DNA from: Streptomyces katrae
GTDB lineage: Bacteria > Actinomycetota > Actinomycetes > Streptomycetales > Streptomycetaceae
Direction of reading: 5' to 3'
DNA: 13,928 bases
NCBI RefSeq assembly: GCF_000717655.1
Contig: NZ_JNZY01000075.1
Coordinates: forward strand, 1 to 13,928
Under the pieces are notes generated by a model. The model ran no database searches and was not told where the DNA came from. It saw only the letters and a program-made list of their open reading frames with translations. The translations under genes were made by a program, and so were the position numbers. This document shows, piece after piece, positions 1-6,116 of this stretch (the first letter of the stretch is position 1; every line of letters begins with the position of its first letter).

Positions 1-3
1 GCA

Positions 4-19
4 ACTTCCACGTGGAAGT
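4..19. promoter_or_regulatory. GntR-type operator O1 (perfect 16-bp palindrome)
   Basis: The sequence ACTTCCACGTGGAAGT is a perfect 16-bp inverted repeat. The same 16 bases recur at 912-927, upstream of the GntR gene, and a degraded copy lies at 1034-1049. I infer an operator for the GntR/HutC regulator. This copy lies beyond the terminator of that gene, so it probably controls a gene that starts just left of the window. The repeat is seen directly; the binding protein is inferred. Confidence 0.7.
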
Positions 20-45
20 CAACGGGGACTCGCACCGGAAACACG

Positions 46-75
46 AAAAGGCCCCCACCCGAATGGGTGGGGGCC
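46..75 (-). terminator. Intrinsic terminator of the GntR gene
   Basis: A perfect 11-bp stem (50-60 pairing with 65-75, arm GGCCCCCACCC) closes a 4-base loop. Read leftward, it is followed at once by TTTT (46-49). It begins 13 bases past the stop codon of the GntR gene, the normal place for a factor-independent terminator on the minus strand. Confidence 0.85.
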
Positions 76-88
76 GCGCCATTGCAGG

Positions 89-841
89 TCAGGCGGGGAT
101 TACGTAATCCAGAACGTAGCTGGCGGAGTCGAGGACCATCTCGTTGACCTCGACGACGCGACCACCCTCCTCGGCTGCGAAGCGGTGGATCTGGATGACC
201 GGAGTACCGCGAGCGATCTTCAGGAGCTCCTTCTCCTCCTTGCTCGGCATTCTGGACCGCACCTCTTCACGGAAGACCTTCGGCGCATGTCCAAGGTCCT
301 TCAGCCGTGCGTACAGTCCGCCTGGTCCCGTGTCTTCCTGCGCAATCGCCGTGCCATCGGCGATGTCAGCCGGGATGTACGAGATCGCCTTGAGGACGGG
401 CTTGCCGTCGACGGCGTAGCGGCGGCTGCGCATCCAGACCGGCTGGCCAGCTTCCATGCCAAGCATGGCCGCCACGCGCGCGTCAGCGTCCAGGCGGTGC
501 ACCTGTACGTCGAGGGGTACGGGCTTCTTGTCGACGATGTCGACGCTCCACATGGATCGGCCGGCCCCCCAGACCTCTGCAGACAGGCGGGCGTTCGCGT
601 CGCGGCGGATGCGCTCGAATTTCCGCACCTTCGTCGGCGCCCCCTGGCTGCTATGTGTCAGCCCCTCGTCGCGCAGCACCTGAAGCGCCTTCCAGGCGGT
701 GTCGCGGCTGACGCCGTGAATCGCCATCAGCTCCTTCTCGCCGGGGACCTTCTCGCCGGGTGGCAGTTCGCCGCTCTCGATTCGTGCGCGGAGCTCATCG
801 GCGATCGCTTCATATCCGACGTCGCGCTTCTTGCTGGTCAA
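89..841 (-). CDS. GntR family (HutC subfamily) transcriptional regulator with UTRA domain
   Basis: This is a DNA-binding repressor or activator of the GntR/HutC type, about 250 aa from the chosen start, the usual length for the family. Residues about 8-75 form the GntR winged helix (YEAIADELRARIESGELPPG, then ELMAIHGVSRDTAWKALQVL). Residues about 95-245 match the UTRA ligand-binding fold, including an MRSRRYAVDGKPV strand region and a VVEVNEMV strand near the end. I chose the TTG at 841 because GGGAGG (846-851) sits just upstream and the winged helix begins directly after it. The frame stays open to a GTG at 919, but that codon has no ribosome site and lies inside the operator. The 912-927 palindrome upstream points to autoregulation. 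Family assignment is firm; the ligand is unknown. Confidence 0.9.
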   Translation of the reverse strand: MTSKKRDVGYEAIADELRARIESGELPPGEKVPGEKELMAIHGVSRDTAWKALQVLRDEGLTHSSQGAPTKVRKFERIRRDANARLSAEVWGAGRSMWSVDIVDKKPVPLDVQVHRLDADARVAAMLGMEAGQPVWMRSRRYAVDGKPVLKAISYIPADIADGTAIAQEDTGPGGLYARLKDLGHAPKVFREEVRSRMPSKEEKELLKIARGTPVIQIHRFAAEEGGRVVEVNEMVLDSASYVLDYVIPA

Positions 842-911
842 GACACCTCCCGGCGGGGTCGCTCTCGTGGGCAGTCGAGGCGCTGGCCCGGCGGAACCAC
901 CGAACGGCTTG

Positions 912-927
912 ACTTCCACGTGGAAGT
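912..927. promoter_or_regulatory. GntR-type operator O2 in the divergent control region
   Basis: A second exact copy of ACTTCCACGTGGAAGT lies about 70 bp upstream of the TTG start of the GntR gene and about 155 bp upstream of the rightward GIY-YIG gene. A TTGACT hexamer at 909-914 overlaps its left end and could be part of a -35 element, but I see no well-spaced -10. It is best explained as the autoregulatory operator. Confidence 0.75.
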
Positions 928-1033
928 TAGGGACCGTCTATTCCAGTAGTTCCACAGGTACTCACAGCCACTGACCTGCAAGATGCATGCCAGCGGGCTA
1001 TGCCTGCCTGCCCTCGGGACAACTGTACGCACA

Positions 1034-1049
1034 ACGTCCACGTGGAACA
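1034..1049. promoter_or_regulatory. Degenerate operator O3 before the rightward gene
   Basis: The sequence ACGTCCACGTGGAACA keeps the 10-bp core TCCACGTGGA (1037-1046) of the two perfect copies and differs at 3 of 16 outer positions. It ends 32 bases before the GTG of the rightward GIY-YIG gene, so a protein bound here could block that promoter or its early transcript. The weaker match suggests lower affinity and thus graded control. Confidence 0.55.
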
Positions 1050-1081
1050 CCGCGTGGGAGCAGCGCAGCTCAAGGAGAAGC

Positions 1082-1705
1082 GTGAGCGACGAGGTCGTGT
1101 ACGTAATCGGCACGCCGACCAGCACGGTCGTAAAGATCGGCCGCACAACCCGCTTGGCTAAGCGCCTGGCCGACATTCAGCGCATGTCCCCGGTGCCACT
1201 CGAGGTGCTGTGGACCCATCCCGGGGGCCATGATCTGGAGACGAATCTGCACCGCCAGTTTTCCGGCCTTCGTTCCCATGGAGAGTGGTTCACGTTCCAA
1301 GCTGACCCCGTGGCAATGGTCGCCTGGGCCGTAGAAAGTCAACCGTGGGATCGTCCGAAGCTCAGTCTCCAGAAACGCAAGCCGGCCAAGGCGCGACCGA
1401 AGGTCGTCCCAGTTCAGCGCCCATCGTTCACGCCCCGACCCGAAGTGGTCGAAGCATTGGAACGAGTGATCACCGAACTGCATGCCATCAAAGACCCAGT
1501 TCAGCGGTTCGAACGCGCGGGCCAGGTCGAGGAGGAACTAAAGCAAACCTTCCTTGAAGCTCAGCAGCAAATTGTCGCGGGCCTCAAAGCCGAAGGGCGT
1601 ACCTGGCAGGAGGTCGGCGCAGAGCTTGGCTTCTCCGGGCAGCGCGCACATCAACTCTCACTTGGTAGCCGGCCCAAGTACGGCAAGGCGGCAACTGCCC
1701 AATAG
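1082..1705 (+). CDS. GIY-YIG family protein of the T5orf172/MUG113 type with C-terminal HTH
   Basis: The protein has 207 aa. Residues 5-72 match the T5orf172/MUG113 branch of the GIY-YIG superfamily: VYVIG (6-10), VKIG (17-20), an Arg-Leu pair at 28-29, SPVPLEVLW (36-44), LETNLH with Glu53, and HGEWF (66-70). Residues about 120-170 are helical and charged. Residues 171-193 (TWQEVGAELGFSGQRAHQLS) look like a helix-turn-helix, so the protein is probably a DNA-binding nuclease or nuclease-derived regulator. I chose the GTG at 1082 because AAGGAG (1072-1077) precedes it; the frame is open from 983 but has no ribosome site there. Operator O3 lies just upstream, so the GntR protein is the likely regulator. 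Domain assignment is sound; the target is unknown. Confidence 0.85.
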   Translation: MSDEVVYVIGTPTSTVVKIGRTTRLAKRLADIQRMSPVPLEVLWTHPGGHDLETNLHRQFSGLRSHGEWFTFQADPVAMVAWAVESQPWDRPKLSLQKRKPAKARPKVVPVQRPSFTPRPEVVEALERVITELHAIKDPVQRFERAGQVEEELKQTFLEAQQQIVAGLKAEGRTWQEVGAELGFSGQRAHQLSLGSRPKYGKAATAQ

Positions 1706-1708
1706 AAC

Positions 1709-1735
1709 GGCCGGGCGGTCATCACCCGCCCGGCC
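1709..1735 (+). terminator. Hairpin terminator after the GIY-YIG gene
   Basis: A perfect 10-bp stem (GGCCGGGCGG, 1709-1718, pairing with 1726-1735) closes the heptaloop TCATCAC. It starts 4 bases after the TAG stop. The U-tract is weak (CTGTTC), which is common in Streptomyces terminators. A second, smaller hairpin with the identical loop follows at 1744-1764. Confidence 0.7.
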
Positions 1736-1743
1736 TGTTCAAC

Positions 1744-1764
1744 CAGCGAGTCATCACCTCGCTG
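1744..1764 (+). promoter_or_regulatory. Leader hairpin with loop TCATCAC upstream of the DUF6907-like gene
   Basis: CAGCGAG (1744-1750) pairs perfectly with CTCGCTG (1758-1764) around the loop TCATCAC, the same seven bases as the loop of the preceding terminator hairpin. It ends 20 bases before the ribosome site (GAGGAG, 1785-1790) of the next gene. It could be a processing or RNA-binding site in the leader, or a second weak terminator stem. No function is shown by the sequence itself. Confidence 0.4.
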
Positions 1765-1797
1765 ATCAGTAGCTCATCCCAGAAGAGGAGCTCAACC

Positions 1798-2256
1798 ATG
1801 ACTGTACTGGATGACCGTCCTGTCGTCCCCGTGCCGACGTCCTCGCGTCAGTGGGCCTTCGTGGACCGCGTCACAGGCAAGGCTCGTATCGCCACCTGCA
1901 TGCCGGGCTGCGAGTCGGACCACTCGGGGGACATGCGGACGCCGACGTTCCCGGAGGACATCTGGTGTGAGGTGCTCGCCGCCGACGTCCACATGCCAGT
2001 GAACACGAGCGGGTACGCCGAGGACTTCCGCGTCCTCGGCGTGAAGCTGAGCATGATCCCGTTCTCGCGCGTGCCAGCCGAGCGGGTGCCGCATGCAGTC
2101 GTCGAGGTAGTCGACGACCATTGGATGGACGGCCTGGACCCCGACGGGCTGGCCACCGTCATCAGCACGCTGGAACAGCGGGTTCAGACCCTGCGTTCGA
2201 CGCATGCCCGGCTGGTCGCCATCCGCGCCCAGCACGGCTACGGTCCGACCGCATGA
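1798..2256 (+). CDS. DUF6907-like hypothetical protein
   Basis: The protein has 152 aa, an ATG start and a good ribosome site (GAGGAG, 8 bases upstream). After a short tail it has a strand-rich region with CMPGCESDHSGD, which resembles the Cys/Asp-His signature of DUF6907 proteins found across Streptomyces. A central beta region follows (VLGVKLSMIPF, VVEVVDDHW). The end is helical, GLDPDGLATVISTLEQRVQT, matching the L/D-P-x-x-L helix of that family. Function is unknown even for the family. It lies between two GIY-YIG genes and its stop codon overlaps the next start (ATGA), so the two are translationally coupled. The family call rests on remembered motif patterns and is moderate. Confidence 0.75.
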   Translation: MTVLDDRPVVPVPTSSRQWAFVDRVTGKARIATCMPGCESDHSGDMRTPTFPEDIWCEVLAADVHMPVNTSGYAEDFRVLGVKLSMIPFSRVPAERVPHAVVEVVDDHWMDGLDPDGLATVISTLEQRVQTLRSTHARLVAIRAQHGYGPTA

Positions 2257-2741
2257 CCGGAAAGATCGATCCCCAGCGCGCCACGGCCGTGTACCGACTC
2301 CACGATGCCGAAGGTCAGCTGCTGTACGTGGGCTCGACGGCCGACGCTCCCAGCCGTTGGGAGCAGCATGCTCGCGAAAAACTCTGGTGGTCGGCCGTCA
2401 CCACAGCGTCAGTGACGTGGTACCCGAATCGCGGAGAAGCGCTGGCCGCGGAACGGGAGGCGATCCAGCTGGAGTCCCCGCTGCACAACGACAAGGCGAC
2501 TGACGCGGAGATCACATTCCCCTATCAGGGGAACCGCGGCCCGACTGCCGAGACTCGCCTGCGACGTGCTGCGTCAGAGCATCGACGATCTCTCGATCGA
2601 CTGGCCGTCGCGGTAGAGCGCGCCGCCTCCGAAGGCCTGGACGCGGAGGCGATCAGGCGGGAGCTCGGGACCACAACGGACGAAGTTCTGGCCCTCTCTC
2701 GGAGACTTACCAACGGCGGAGGCTTGAGCAGTCTCGCCTGA
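2253..2741 (+). CDS. GIY-YIG nuclease family protein
   Basis: The protein has 162 aa. The GIY-YIG fold spans residues 10-80: AVYRL (12-16, in the GIY position), LYVGST (24-29, the YIG position), Arg35 as the likely catalytic arginine, EALAAEREAIQLESPLHN (62-79) carrying the likely metal-binding glutamate (Glu69) and the C-terminal Asn79. The essential residues appear present, so it could be an active endonuclease. Residues about 100-155 hold a Glu/Arg-rich helix and a predicted HTH (LDAEAIRRELGTTTDEVLAL), likely for DNA binding. The ATG overlaps the stop of the upstream gene by 4 bases and there is no ribosome site of its own, so it depends on coupling. A bidirectional terminator follows. Confidence 0.85.
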   Translation: MTGKIDPQRATAVYRLHDAEGQLLYVGSTADAPSRWEQHAREKLWWSAVTTASVTWYPNRGEALAAEREAIQLESPLHNDKATDAEITFPYQGNRGPTAETRLRRAASEHRRSLDRLAVAVERAASEGLDAEAIRRELGTTTDEVLALSRRLTNGGGLSSLA

Positions 2742-2757
2742 CCTCAGACGCAAGAAT

Positions 2758-2783
2758 GCCCCCGACCTCTGCAGGTCGGGGGC
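2758..2783. terminator. Bidirectional terminator between convergent blocks
   Basis: An 11-bp perfect stem (GCCCCCGACCT, 2758-2768, pairing with 2773-2783) closes the loop CTGC. It sits between the stop of the rightward GIY-YIG gene (2741) and the stop of the last leftward gene (2788). CTCTTC follows on the plus strand and ATTCTT on the minus strand, so it can serve both operons. Confidence 0.8.
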
Positions 2784-2787
2784 CTCT

Positions 2788-3417
2788 TCATGCCGCGGAC
2801 GCGTCCGCCTGCTCGGGTTGGAGGAGCTGTGCCCGGGTGTGGTGGTGGTCGCAGCGGGGGCAGTCGGCGCCGCCCTTGTCGAAGAGGCCGAACCGGAACG
2901 GCTTGCCGCAGGCCCGGCAGGTCGCAGCCGCCTTGACCGGTTCGCGTCCGCCGTCGACAAGTGCGCTGCACGTTCGGTGAATGCCGTCAACCTCTCGCGC
3001 AAATTCGTCAAGCGCAGGATGCCGTTCGACGGCCCGCGGCAGGTTGAGGCGGAGGGTGGCGACCGCTTGGTCGATGCGGTGCTGGAGCCGACCGCCGGTG
3101 CCGCGGGTGGCGAGCCCGTAGCCGGACCAGTCCTCTACCCAGGCTTCCAACGTGCCGATGATGCCGCCAGCCGCGGTGAGGTCGAGGACGAGCAGGTTGG
3201 CGGGGATGGACGGGCTGCTGCTGCCGGACACCGACTCGCCCATGGCCCGGCCGGCGGGCTCCATGCGGAGGCAGAGGCGGGCGTACAGGCCGCAGGGCCC
3301 GGCTATCGCGGCGAGCCGGTCGTCGAGGCGGCGCTGGCACGGTTTGCAGGCGTACCGTCCAGCCTCGTCTTCCCAGAGTTCACGGTCGCAGACGGTGCAG
3401 TTCGGGGACTCGTTCAC
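2788..3417 (-). CDS. Double zinc-ribbon hypothetical phage protein
   Basis: The protein has 209 aa from the GTG at 3417, which has AGGAGA five bases upstream; the frame is open further back but is low-complexity there. The N-terminus has a zinc ribbon, Cys7-x2-Cys10 and Cys24-x2-Cys27 (CTVCDREL, CKPCQRRLDDRL). Residues 75-150 are helical (LVLDLTAAGGIIGTLEAWVE). The C-terminus has a second zinc-binding set, Cys167-x2-Cys170 and Cys186-x2-Cys189 (CRACGKPF, CPRCDHHH). The N-terminal C-x2-C followed by C-x2-C-Q-R-R pattern recurs in actinophage proteins of unknown function. It is the last gene of the leftward block and ends at the shared terminator. A nucleic-acid-binding role is plausible but not shown. 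Confidence 0.85.
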   Translation of the reverse strand: MNESPNCTVCDRELWEDEAGRYACKPCQRRLDDRLAAIAGPCGLYARLCLRMEPAGRAMGESVSGSSSPSIPANLLVLDLTAAGGIIGTLEAWVEDWSGYGLATRGTGGRLQHRIDQAVATLRLNLPRAVERHPALDEFAREVDGIHRTCSALVDGGREPVKAAATCRACGKPFRFGLFDKGGADCPRCDHHHTRAQLLQPEQADASAA

Positions 3418-3448
3418 GGTCTCTCCTGGCGGGTGGCGCGGGCGGGTC

Positions 3449-3802
3449 TCAGGCGGTGGGCTGCTGCGGCTGGTCGATCCGCTGCTTGAGCCGGGCGACG
3501 AGCTGGGGGTTGCCGCGGGCGACGTGGGCGGCGGTGATGTACGCGCCGGCCGCCATGCCGTCGTGGCTGGCGGCCAGTTCCGGCACGTCGGGGTGCTTCT
3601 TCGCGGACTGGGCGGCGCCCACACGGTGGTGGTCGGCGTCGGCGAGGATCCGCTCGAGGCGGGCGGCGAGGTCGGCTTCGTACACGGCTGCGACGGCGTC
3701 GACGGCGATAACCTGCCCGTCGGTCGGCAGCCAGTACCGGCCCTGGAGGGCCTGCTTGGCGGCGGCCAGGGCCTGGTCGCGAACGGTCGGCTGGTCGGTC
3801 AT
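3449..3802 (-). CDS. Hypothetical protein
   Basis: The protein has 117 aa and I do not recognise it. It has an N-terminal helix (VRDQALAAAKQALQGRY), a helical middle (VAAVYEADLAARLERILADADHHR), and a final amphipathic helix ending in a Gln/Pro tail. The ATG at 3802 has GAGGAG upstream and overlaps the stop of the MazG-like gene by 4 bases (ATGA), which fixes the start. It is soluble, with no signal peptide or membrane segment. Coupling to the MazG-like gene suggests co-expression, not necessarily a shared function. Confidence 0.8.
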   Translation of the reverse strand: MTDQPTVRDQALAAAKQALQGRYWLPTDGQVIAVDAVAAVYEADLAARLERILADADHHRVGAAQSAKKHPDVPELAASHDGMAAGAYITAAHVARGNPQLVARLKQRIDQPQQPTA

Positions 3803-4116
3803 GACTGCTCCTCGGTGGTGAGGACGTAGCCGCACCAGAAGCTGCCGCGCTCCCTGGTCTTCCGCACCCGGGCTTGCAGCACGTCGTATTCGGTCCAGCC
3901 GTGGTGGCGGGCGAGGACGGCGGCTACCTCAACAAGGTCGGCGATCTCGTCAAGGAGCTCTTCCTTGCTGGCGGCCTGGACTTCGGCGGCCTCTTCGCCG
4001 ACCTTGGCGCGGAGGAGGCCGTCCCATTCGTGCGGGCGGATCTTCCGGACCTCGAGCTTCTGGCCGGCGGCCTCGGCGATGACGGGGATCCGGTCGCGGA
4101 TCAACTTGCTGGGCAT
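3799..4116 (-). CDS. MazG-like / phosphoribosyl-ATP pyrophosphohydrolase-like NTP pyrophosphohydrolase
   Basis: The protein has 105 aa and is probably an all-alpha NTP pyrophosphohydrolase that cleaves nucleoside triphosphates to monophosphate and pyrophosphate. The start KLIRDRIPVIAE (4-15) is characteristic of the small phage and bacterial members related to HisE. The metal-binding set is intact: EEAAE (41-45) on one helix and EIAD (57-60) on the next, the EExxE...ExxD pattern. The end, RKTRERGSFWCGYVL (85-99), matches the family's C-terminal K-x-x-R-G-x-F segment. It starts with an ATG sharing one base with the upstream stop (TGATG). In phages such enzymes are thought to tune nucleotide pools or alarmones; the true substrate cannot be read from sequence. 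Confidence 0.9.
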   Translation of the reverse strand: MPSKLIRDRIPVIAEAAGQKLEVRKIRPHEWDGLLRAKVGEEAAEVQAASKEELLDEIADLVEVAAVLARHHGWTEYDVLQARVRKTRERGSFWCGYVLTTEEQS

Positions 4117-4313
4117 CAGAGCAGGTCTCCCTTGATCTTGATCGTGTGGATGCGGCGGAGTCGGCTGTACGTGCCGCGGCTGGCGGGTCGGCCGTGGTCG
4201 CCGGGGATCGTCCGCGGGGCGTGGAGGTCGAGGTGCGCCTGCTCATCCGGGTCGCTGCCGCCGCAGGGCTCCGCCACCCAGCCGGGCGACCACAACTCCA
4301 GCTGGCCGGTCAC
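4116..4313 (-). CDS. Small hypothetical protein
   Basis: This 65-aa protein starts at a GTG that overlaps the upstream stop by 4 bases (GTGA) and ends sharing one base with the ATG of the MazG-like gene. Such spacing on both sides is the pattern of the whole block and supports a real gene. The N-terminus (VTGQLELWSPGWVAEPC) contains the Q-L-x-L-W type opening often seen in small actinophage proteins; the C-terminus is basic (SRLRRIHTIKIKGDLL). The longer open frame to 4550 is a shadow of the neighbouring gene. I do not recognise the family. Confidence 0.7.
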   Translation of the reverse strand: MTGQLELWSPGWVAEPCGGSDPDEQAHLDLHAPRTIPGDHGRPASRGTYSRLRRIHTIKIKGDLL

Positions 4314-4717
4314 GGCTGGCCGTTGATCGCGCGGGCCACGGCGAGGGCATCGTGCATGTCCTGGTCGAGGGCGCCCTCCTGGAACTGGTCGCCGAGGTAC
4401 TGCTCGATCTCGGCAGCCTGTTTCGCCTGCCGTTCCAGGAGGGTGGCGAGCGCGGCCCCGACGCCGGGGTGCATGGCGGCCATGTACGCGGCGTTGTTCC
4501 AGGCGTTGCGCGCGGTGTCCCACGGCTGGTGGCTCCAGGTCGGAACCCATGCGACGAGCTCGGTCTGGTTGATGTCGTCGCGGTCGGTGAGGACGGTTGC
4601 TGTGTGGCCGCCCAGATCGAGATGGGTGTCGTGCTGCCGCCAGGGGCCAGCGGTTGCGTCAGCGGCAAGCTGGCGCAGCGTCTCGGCTGCGGCTCGGAGT
4701 TCTTCGGCGGGGGTCAT
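4310..4717 (-). CDS. Conserved hypothetical phage-type protein
   Basis: The protein has 135 aa from the ATG at 4717, which has GGAGGAA six bases upstream. It opens with a helix (TPAEELRAAAETLRQLAADA) followed by TAGPWR, a pattern common in Streptomyces and actinophage hypothetical proteins. Then come short strands (HLDLGGHTATVLT, ELVAWVPTW), a conserved-looking NAAYMAAMHPGVGAAL segment, and two C-terminal helices (LLERQAKQAAEIEQYLGDQF, DQDMHDALAVARAIN). N-x-x-Y-M-A-x-M-x-P recurs in these proteins and suggests a shared fold, but no function is known to me. It is coupled to the next gene by a GTGA overlap. The frame continues upstream to 4813 without a ribosome site. Confidence 0.8.
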   Translation of the reverse strand: MTPAEELRAAAETLRQLAADATAGPWRQHDTHLDLGGHTATVLTDRDDINQTELVAWVPTWSHQPWDTARNAWNNAAYMAAMHPGVGAALATLLERQAKQAAEIEQYLGDQFQEGALDQDMHDALAVARAINGQP

Positions 4718-4780
4718 GGGGTTCCTCCGGGTGTCGGGTCGGGGCGGCGGGGCTGTACGGGGCTGTGAGGCTGCGTGGAG

Positions 4781-4811
4781 GGCTCCAGCCTCGCGAGGGG
4801 TCGCTGGAACC
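4781..4811 (-). terminator. Possible hairpin in the gap after the LuxR-type gene
   Basis: The gap 4718-4834 holds no gene. It contains a 9-bp imperfect stem (GGCTCCAGC, 4781-4789, with 4803-4811, one G-U pair), and the loop region includes the self-complementary CCTCGCGAGG. There is no T-run. It may be a weak terminator or processing site separating the LuxR-type gene from the genes below it. Confidence 0.35.
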
Positions 4812-4834
4812 ACGTTCGGGGCGGAGAGAGGCGA

Positions 4835-5188
4835 TCAGGGCTTCTGGCGGGCCCTCATGGCCGCCTTGTGGGCCTGCTCCCCGGCCCAGCAGCCGTGCGG
4901 GCAGTCCTTCGGGTCCTCGCCGCGCTTCCGGTGCGCCTCGTACCCGGCGTGATCCCCGTGGCGTTGAGGCCGACCGTCGAGGAGGCCAGCCCGGCAGGCG
5001 AGGAAGACGGCGTGAGCCTGGCTCCTCGCACCCAACTTCTTGATCGCGCTGGCTGCGTAGTTCTTCACCGAGGCGTGGGCCAGAACCAGCTCGGCGGCGA
5101 TTTCCTGGTAGCTGCCGCCCTCCGAGATCCCGCGGAGAACCTCGACCTCGCGATCGACGAGAGGGAGCCCGAAGCGTGCGGCCCTCAC
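4835..5188 (-). CDS. Orphan LuxR-type helix-turn-helix protein
   Basis: The protein has 117 aa. Residues 9-68 are a LuxR/GerE DNA-binding domain: VDREVEVLRGISEGGSYQEI, then AAELVLAHASVKNYAASAIK and KLGARSQAHAV. There is no receiver or ligand domain before it, so it is an HTH-only regulator. The C-terminal 45 residues are basic and contain Cys96-x-His98-x-Cys100 in a PKDCPHGCWAGEQAH stretch, a possible small metal site that is unusual for LuxR-type proteins. The GTG start overlaps the stop of the upstream DUF4326 gene by 4 bases. Phage regulators of this stand-alone type may control late genes, but no target is visible here. Confidence 0.85.
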   Translation of the reverse strand: MRAARFGLPLVDREVEVLRGISEGGSYQEIAAELVLAHASVKNYAASAIKKLGARSQAHAVFLACRAGLLDGRPQRHGDHAGYEAHRKRGEDPKDCPHGCWAGEQAHKAAMRARQKP

Positions 5189-5613
5189 GACTCGCCGCCG
5201 TACATCGGCTCGTAGCCGTCGTTGACCCGCTGGAAGTCAACCCGTACCCGGATCCGCTCGATGCGCTCGGCGAGTTCCTCCTGCGGCGTGGCGGCCCAGC
5301 GGAGCAGGACGTCGGCGTGGCAGACCTGGTCGAGCCGGCAGGTGCAGGCAAGGTCTTTGCCGCGGAGCGTCGGAAGCGCGGCCAGGATCTGCTCACGGCG
5401 AGCGTCGCCCTCGTCGGTGGCCCAGCCGAACCGCCCGCCTCGGAGCCACTGCTCGAAGAACTCGACGGCTGCGGCATGCGGGTCGTGGTAGCCCATCTCC
5501 TGCAAGGTGGCGATCTTTGATGGGCTTCCGAAGCGGCTAGGCCTGCTGACGATCACGGCGTTGTCGGGCTTGCGCCAGCCCTTGGTCCGGCGGCGCTGGA
5601 TTCGGTTCGGCAT
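5185..5613 (-). CDS. DUF4326 domain protein (copy 1)
   Basis: The protein has 142 aa. Residues 7-105 match DUF4326: RRTKGWRKP (8-16), a strand with VSRPSRFGSP (22-31), the helix AAAVEFFEQWL (47-57), and the signature RGKDLACTCRLDQVCHADVL (84-103) with Cys90, Cys92, Cys98 and His99. The signature probably binds metal or forms the active site; the family has no established function that I know of. The last 35 residues are a charged helix beyond the domain. The ATG at 5613 lies six bases after AAGGAG; a GTG directly before it is too close to the ribosome site. It is coupled by GTGA to the LuxR-type gene. A second DUF4326 gene lies at 6706-7170. Confidence 0.88.
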   Translation of the reverse strand: MPNRIQRRRTKGWRKPDNAVIVSRPSRFGSPSKIATLQEMGYHDPHAAAVEFFEQWLRGGRFGWATDEGDARREQILAALPTLRGKDLACTCRLDQVCHADVLLRWAATPQEELAERIERIRVRVDFQRVNDGYEPMYGGES

Positions 5614-5645
5614 CACGGTCTCCTTGGGTGGTGGATGATCGGGGT

Positions 5646-5674
5646 GGCCGCCTCCGATAGCCCCGGAGGCGGCC
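5646..5674 (-). terminator. GC-rich hairpin between the deoxyribosyltransferase-like and DUF4326 genes
   Basis: A perfect 11-bp stem (GGCCGCCTCCG, 5646-5656, with 5664-5674) closes a 7-base loop. On the minus strand it starts 8 bases after the stop at 5682, so it fits a terminator or attenuator. It lacks a T-run, so readthrough into the DUF4326 gene is likely. Confidence 0.5.
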
Positions 5675-5681
5675 GTCCACG

Positions 5682-6071
5682 TCACGGGGTGGGGTCGACC
5701 TCGGGGTGCGTGAACTGCACCGGCTTGCCGAGGGACCGGGCGTAGGCGATCTCGGCGCGGGTGGAGTCGCCGATGTAGTCGCCGACGACGAGGACCGAAT
5801 CCGCGAGGCGGATCTTGGCCCGGTGCAGGTCGTCCAGGTTGGCCTTGCCGGCTTCCGCGACTTCGGGGTCAGACCACGACGGGTGCGGGGACTTCATGTC
5901 GACGCCGGGCCGGACGACGATGTAGCCGCTCCAGGTGAGCTCACGGTCCTTGTCGGCCATCGCGTCCATGAAGCGGGTGCTGCCGCAGATGCAGATGATC
6001 TCGGGGATGCCGAGGCTGGTCTTGGCGCTGGTGAGCTTCTCTTTCGGGGTGAGGAGTTCGGGGTACGACAT
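5682..6071 (-). CDS. DUF4406 / nucleoside 2-deoxyribosyltransferase-like protein
   Basis: The protein has 129 aa. After a short N-terminal tail it shows a Rossmann-like nucleotide-binding fold: IICICGSTRFMD (25-36), where G-S-T-R-F is the phosphate or nucleoside loop, then the helix region KANLDDLHRAKIRLADSVLV and GDYIGDSTRAEIAYARSLGK (97-116), where Glu107 sits where deoxyribosyltransferases place the catalytic glutamate. The family either transfers deoxyribose between bases or binds nucleotides. With the MazG-like gene downstream, nucleotide salvage or modification is plausible. The ATG at 6071 has GGAGG six bases upstream. The exact reaction is not shown. Confidence 0.85.
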   Translation of the reverse strand: MSYPELLTPKEKLTSAKTSLGIPEIICICGSTRFMDAMADKDRELTWSGYIVVRPGVDMKSPHPSWSDPEVAEAGKANLDDLHRAKIRLADSVLVVGDYIGDSTRAEIAYARSLGKPVQFTHPEVDPTP

Positions 6072-6116
6072 GGGGTTCCTCCGATGCTTGGGGCGGGTGT
6101 CGTCTCGGGCTGCAGG

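Noticed and set aside
909..942. A full promoter formed by TTGACT (909-914) and TCTATT (937-942)
   Set aside because: The spacing is 22 bases, too long for a standard sigma-70-type promoter; only the operator overlap was kept as an observation.
185..949. Long open frame of 254 codons on the plus strand
   Set aside because: It is the antisense shadow of the GntR gene, which has a complete winged helix and UTRA domain, a ribosome site and a terminator.
4659..5477. Open frame of 272 codons on the minus strand with Ser/Arg/Gly-rich translation
   Set aside because: It overlaps the LuxR-type and DUF4326 genes in another frame, is low-complexity, and shows no domain.
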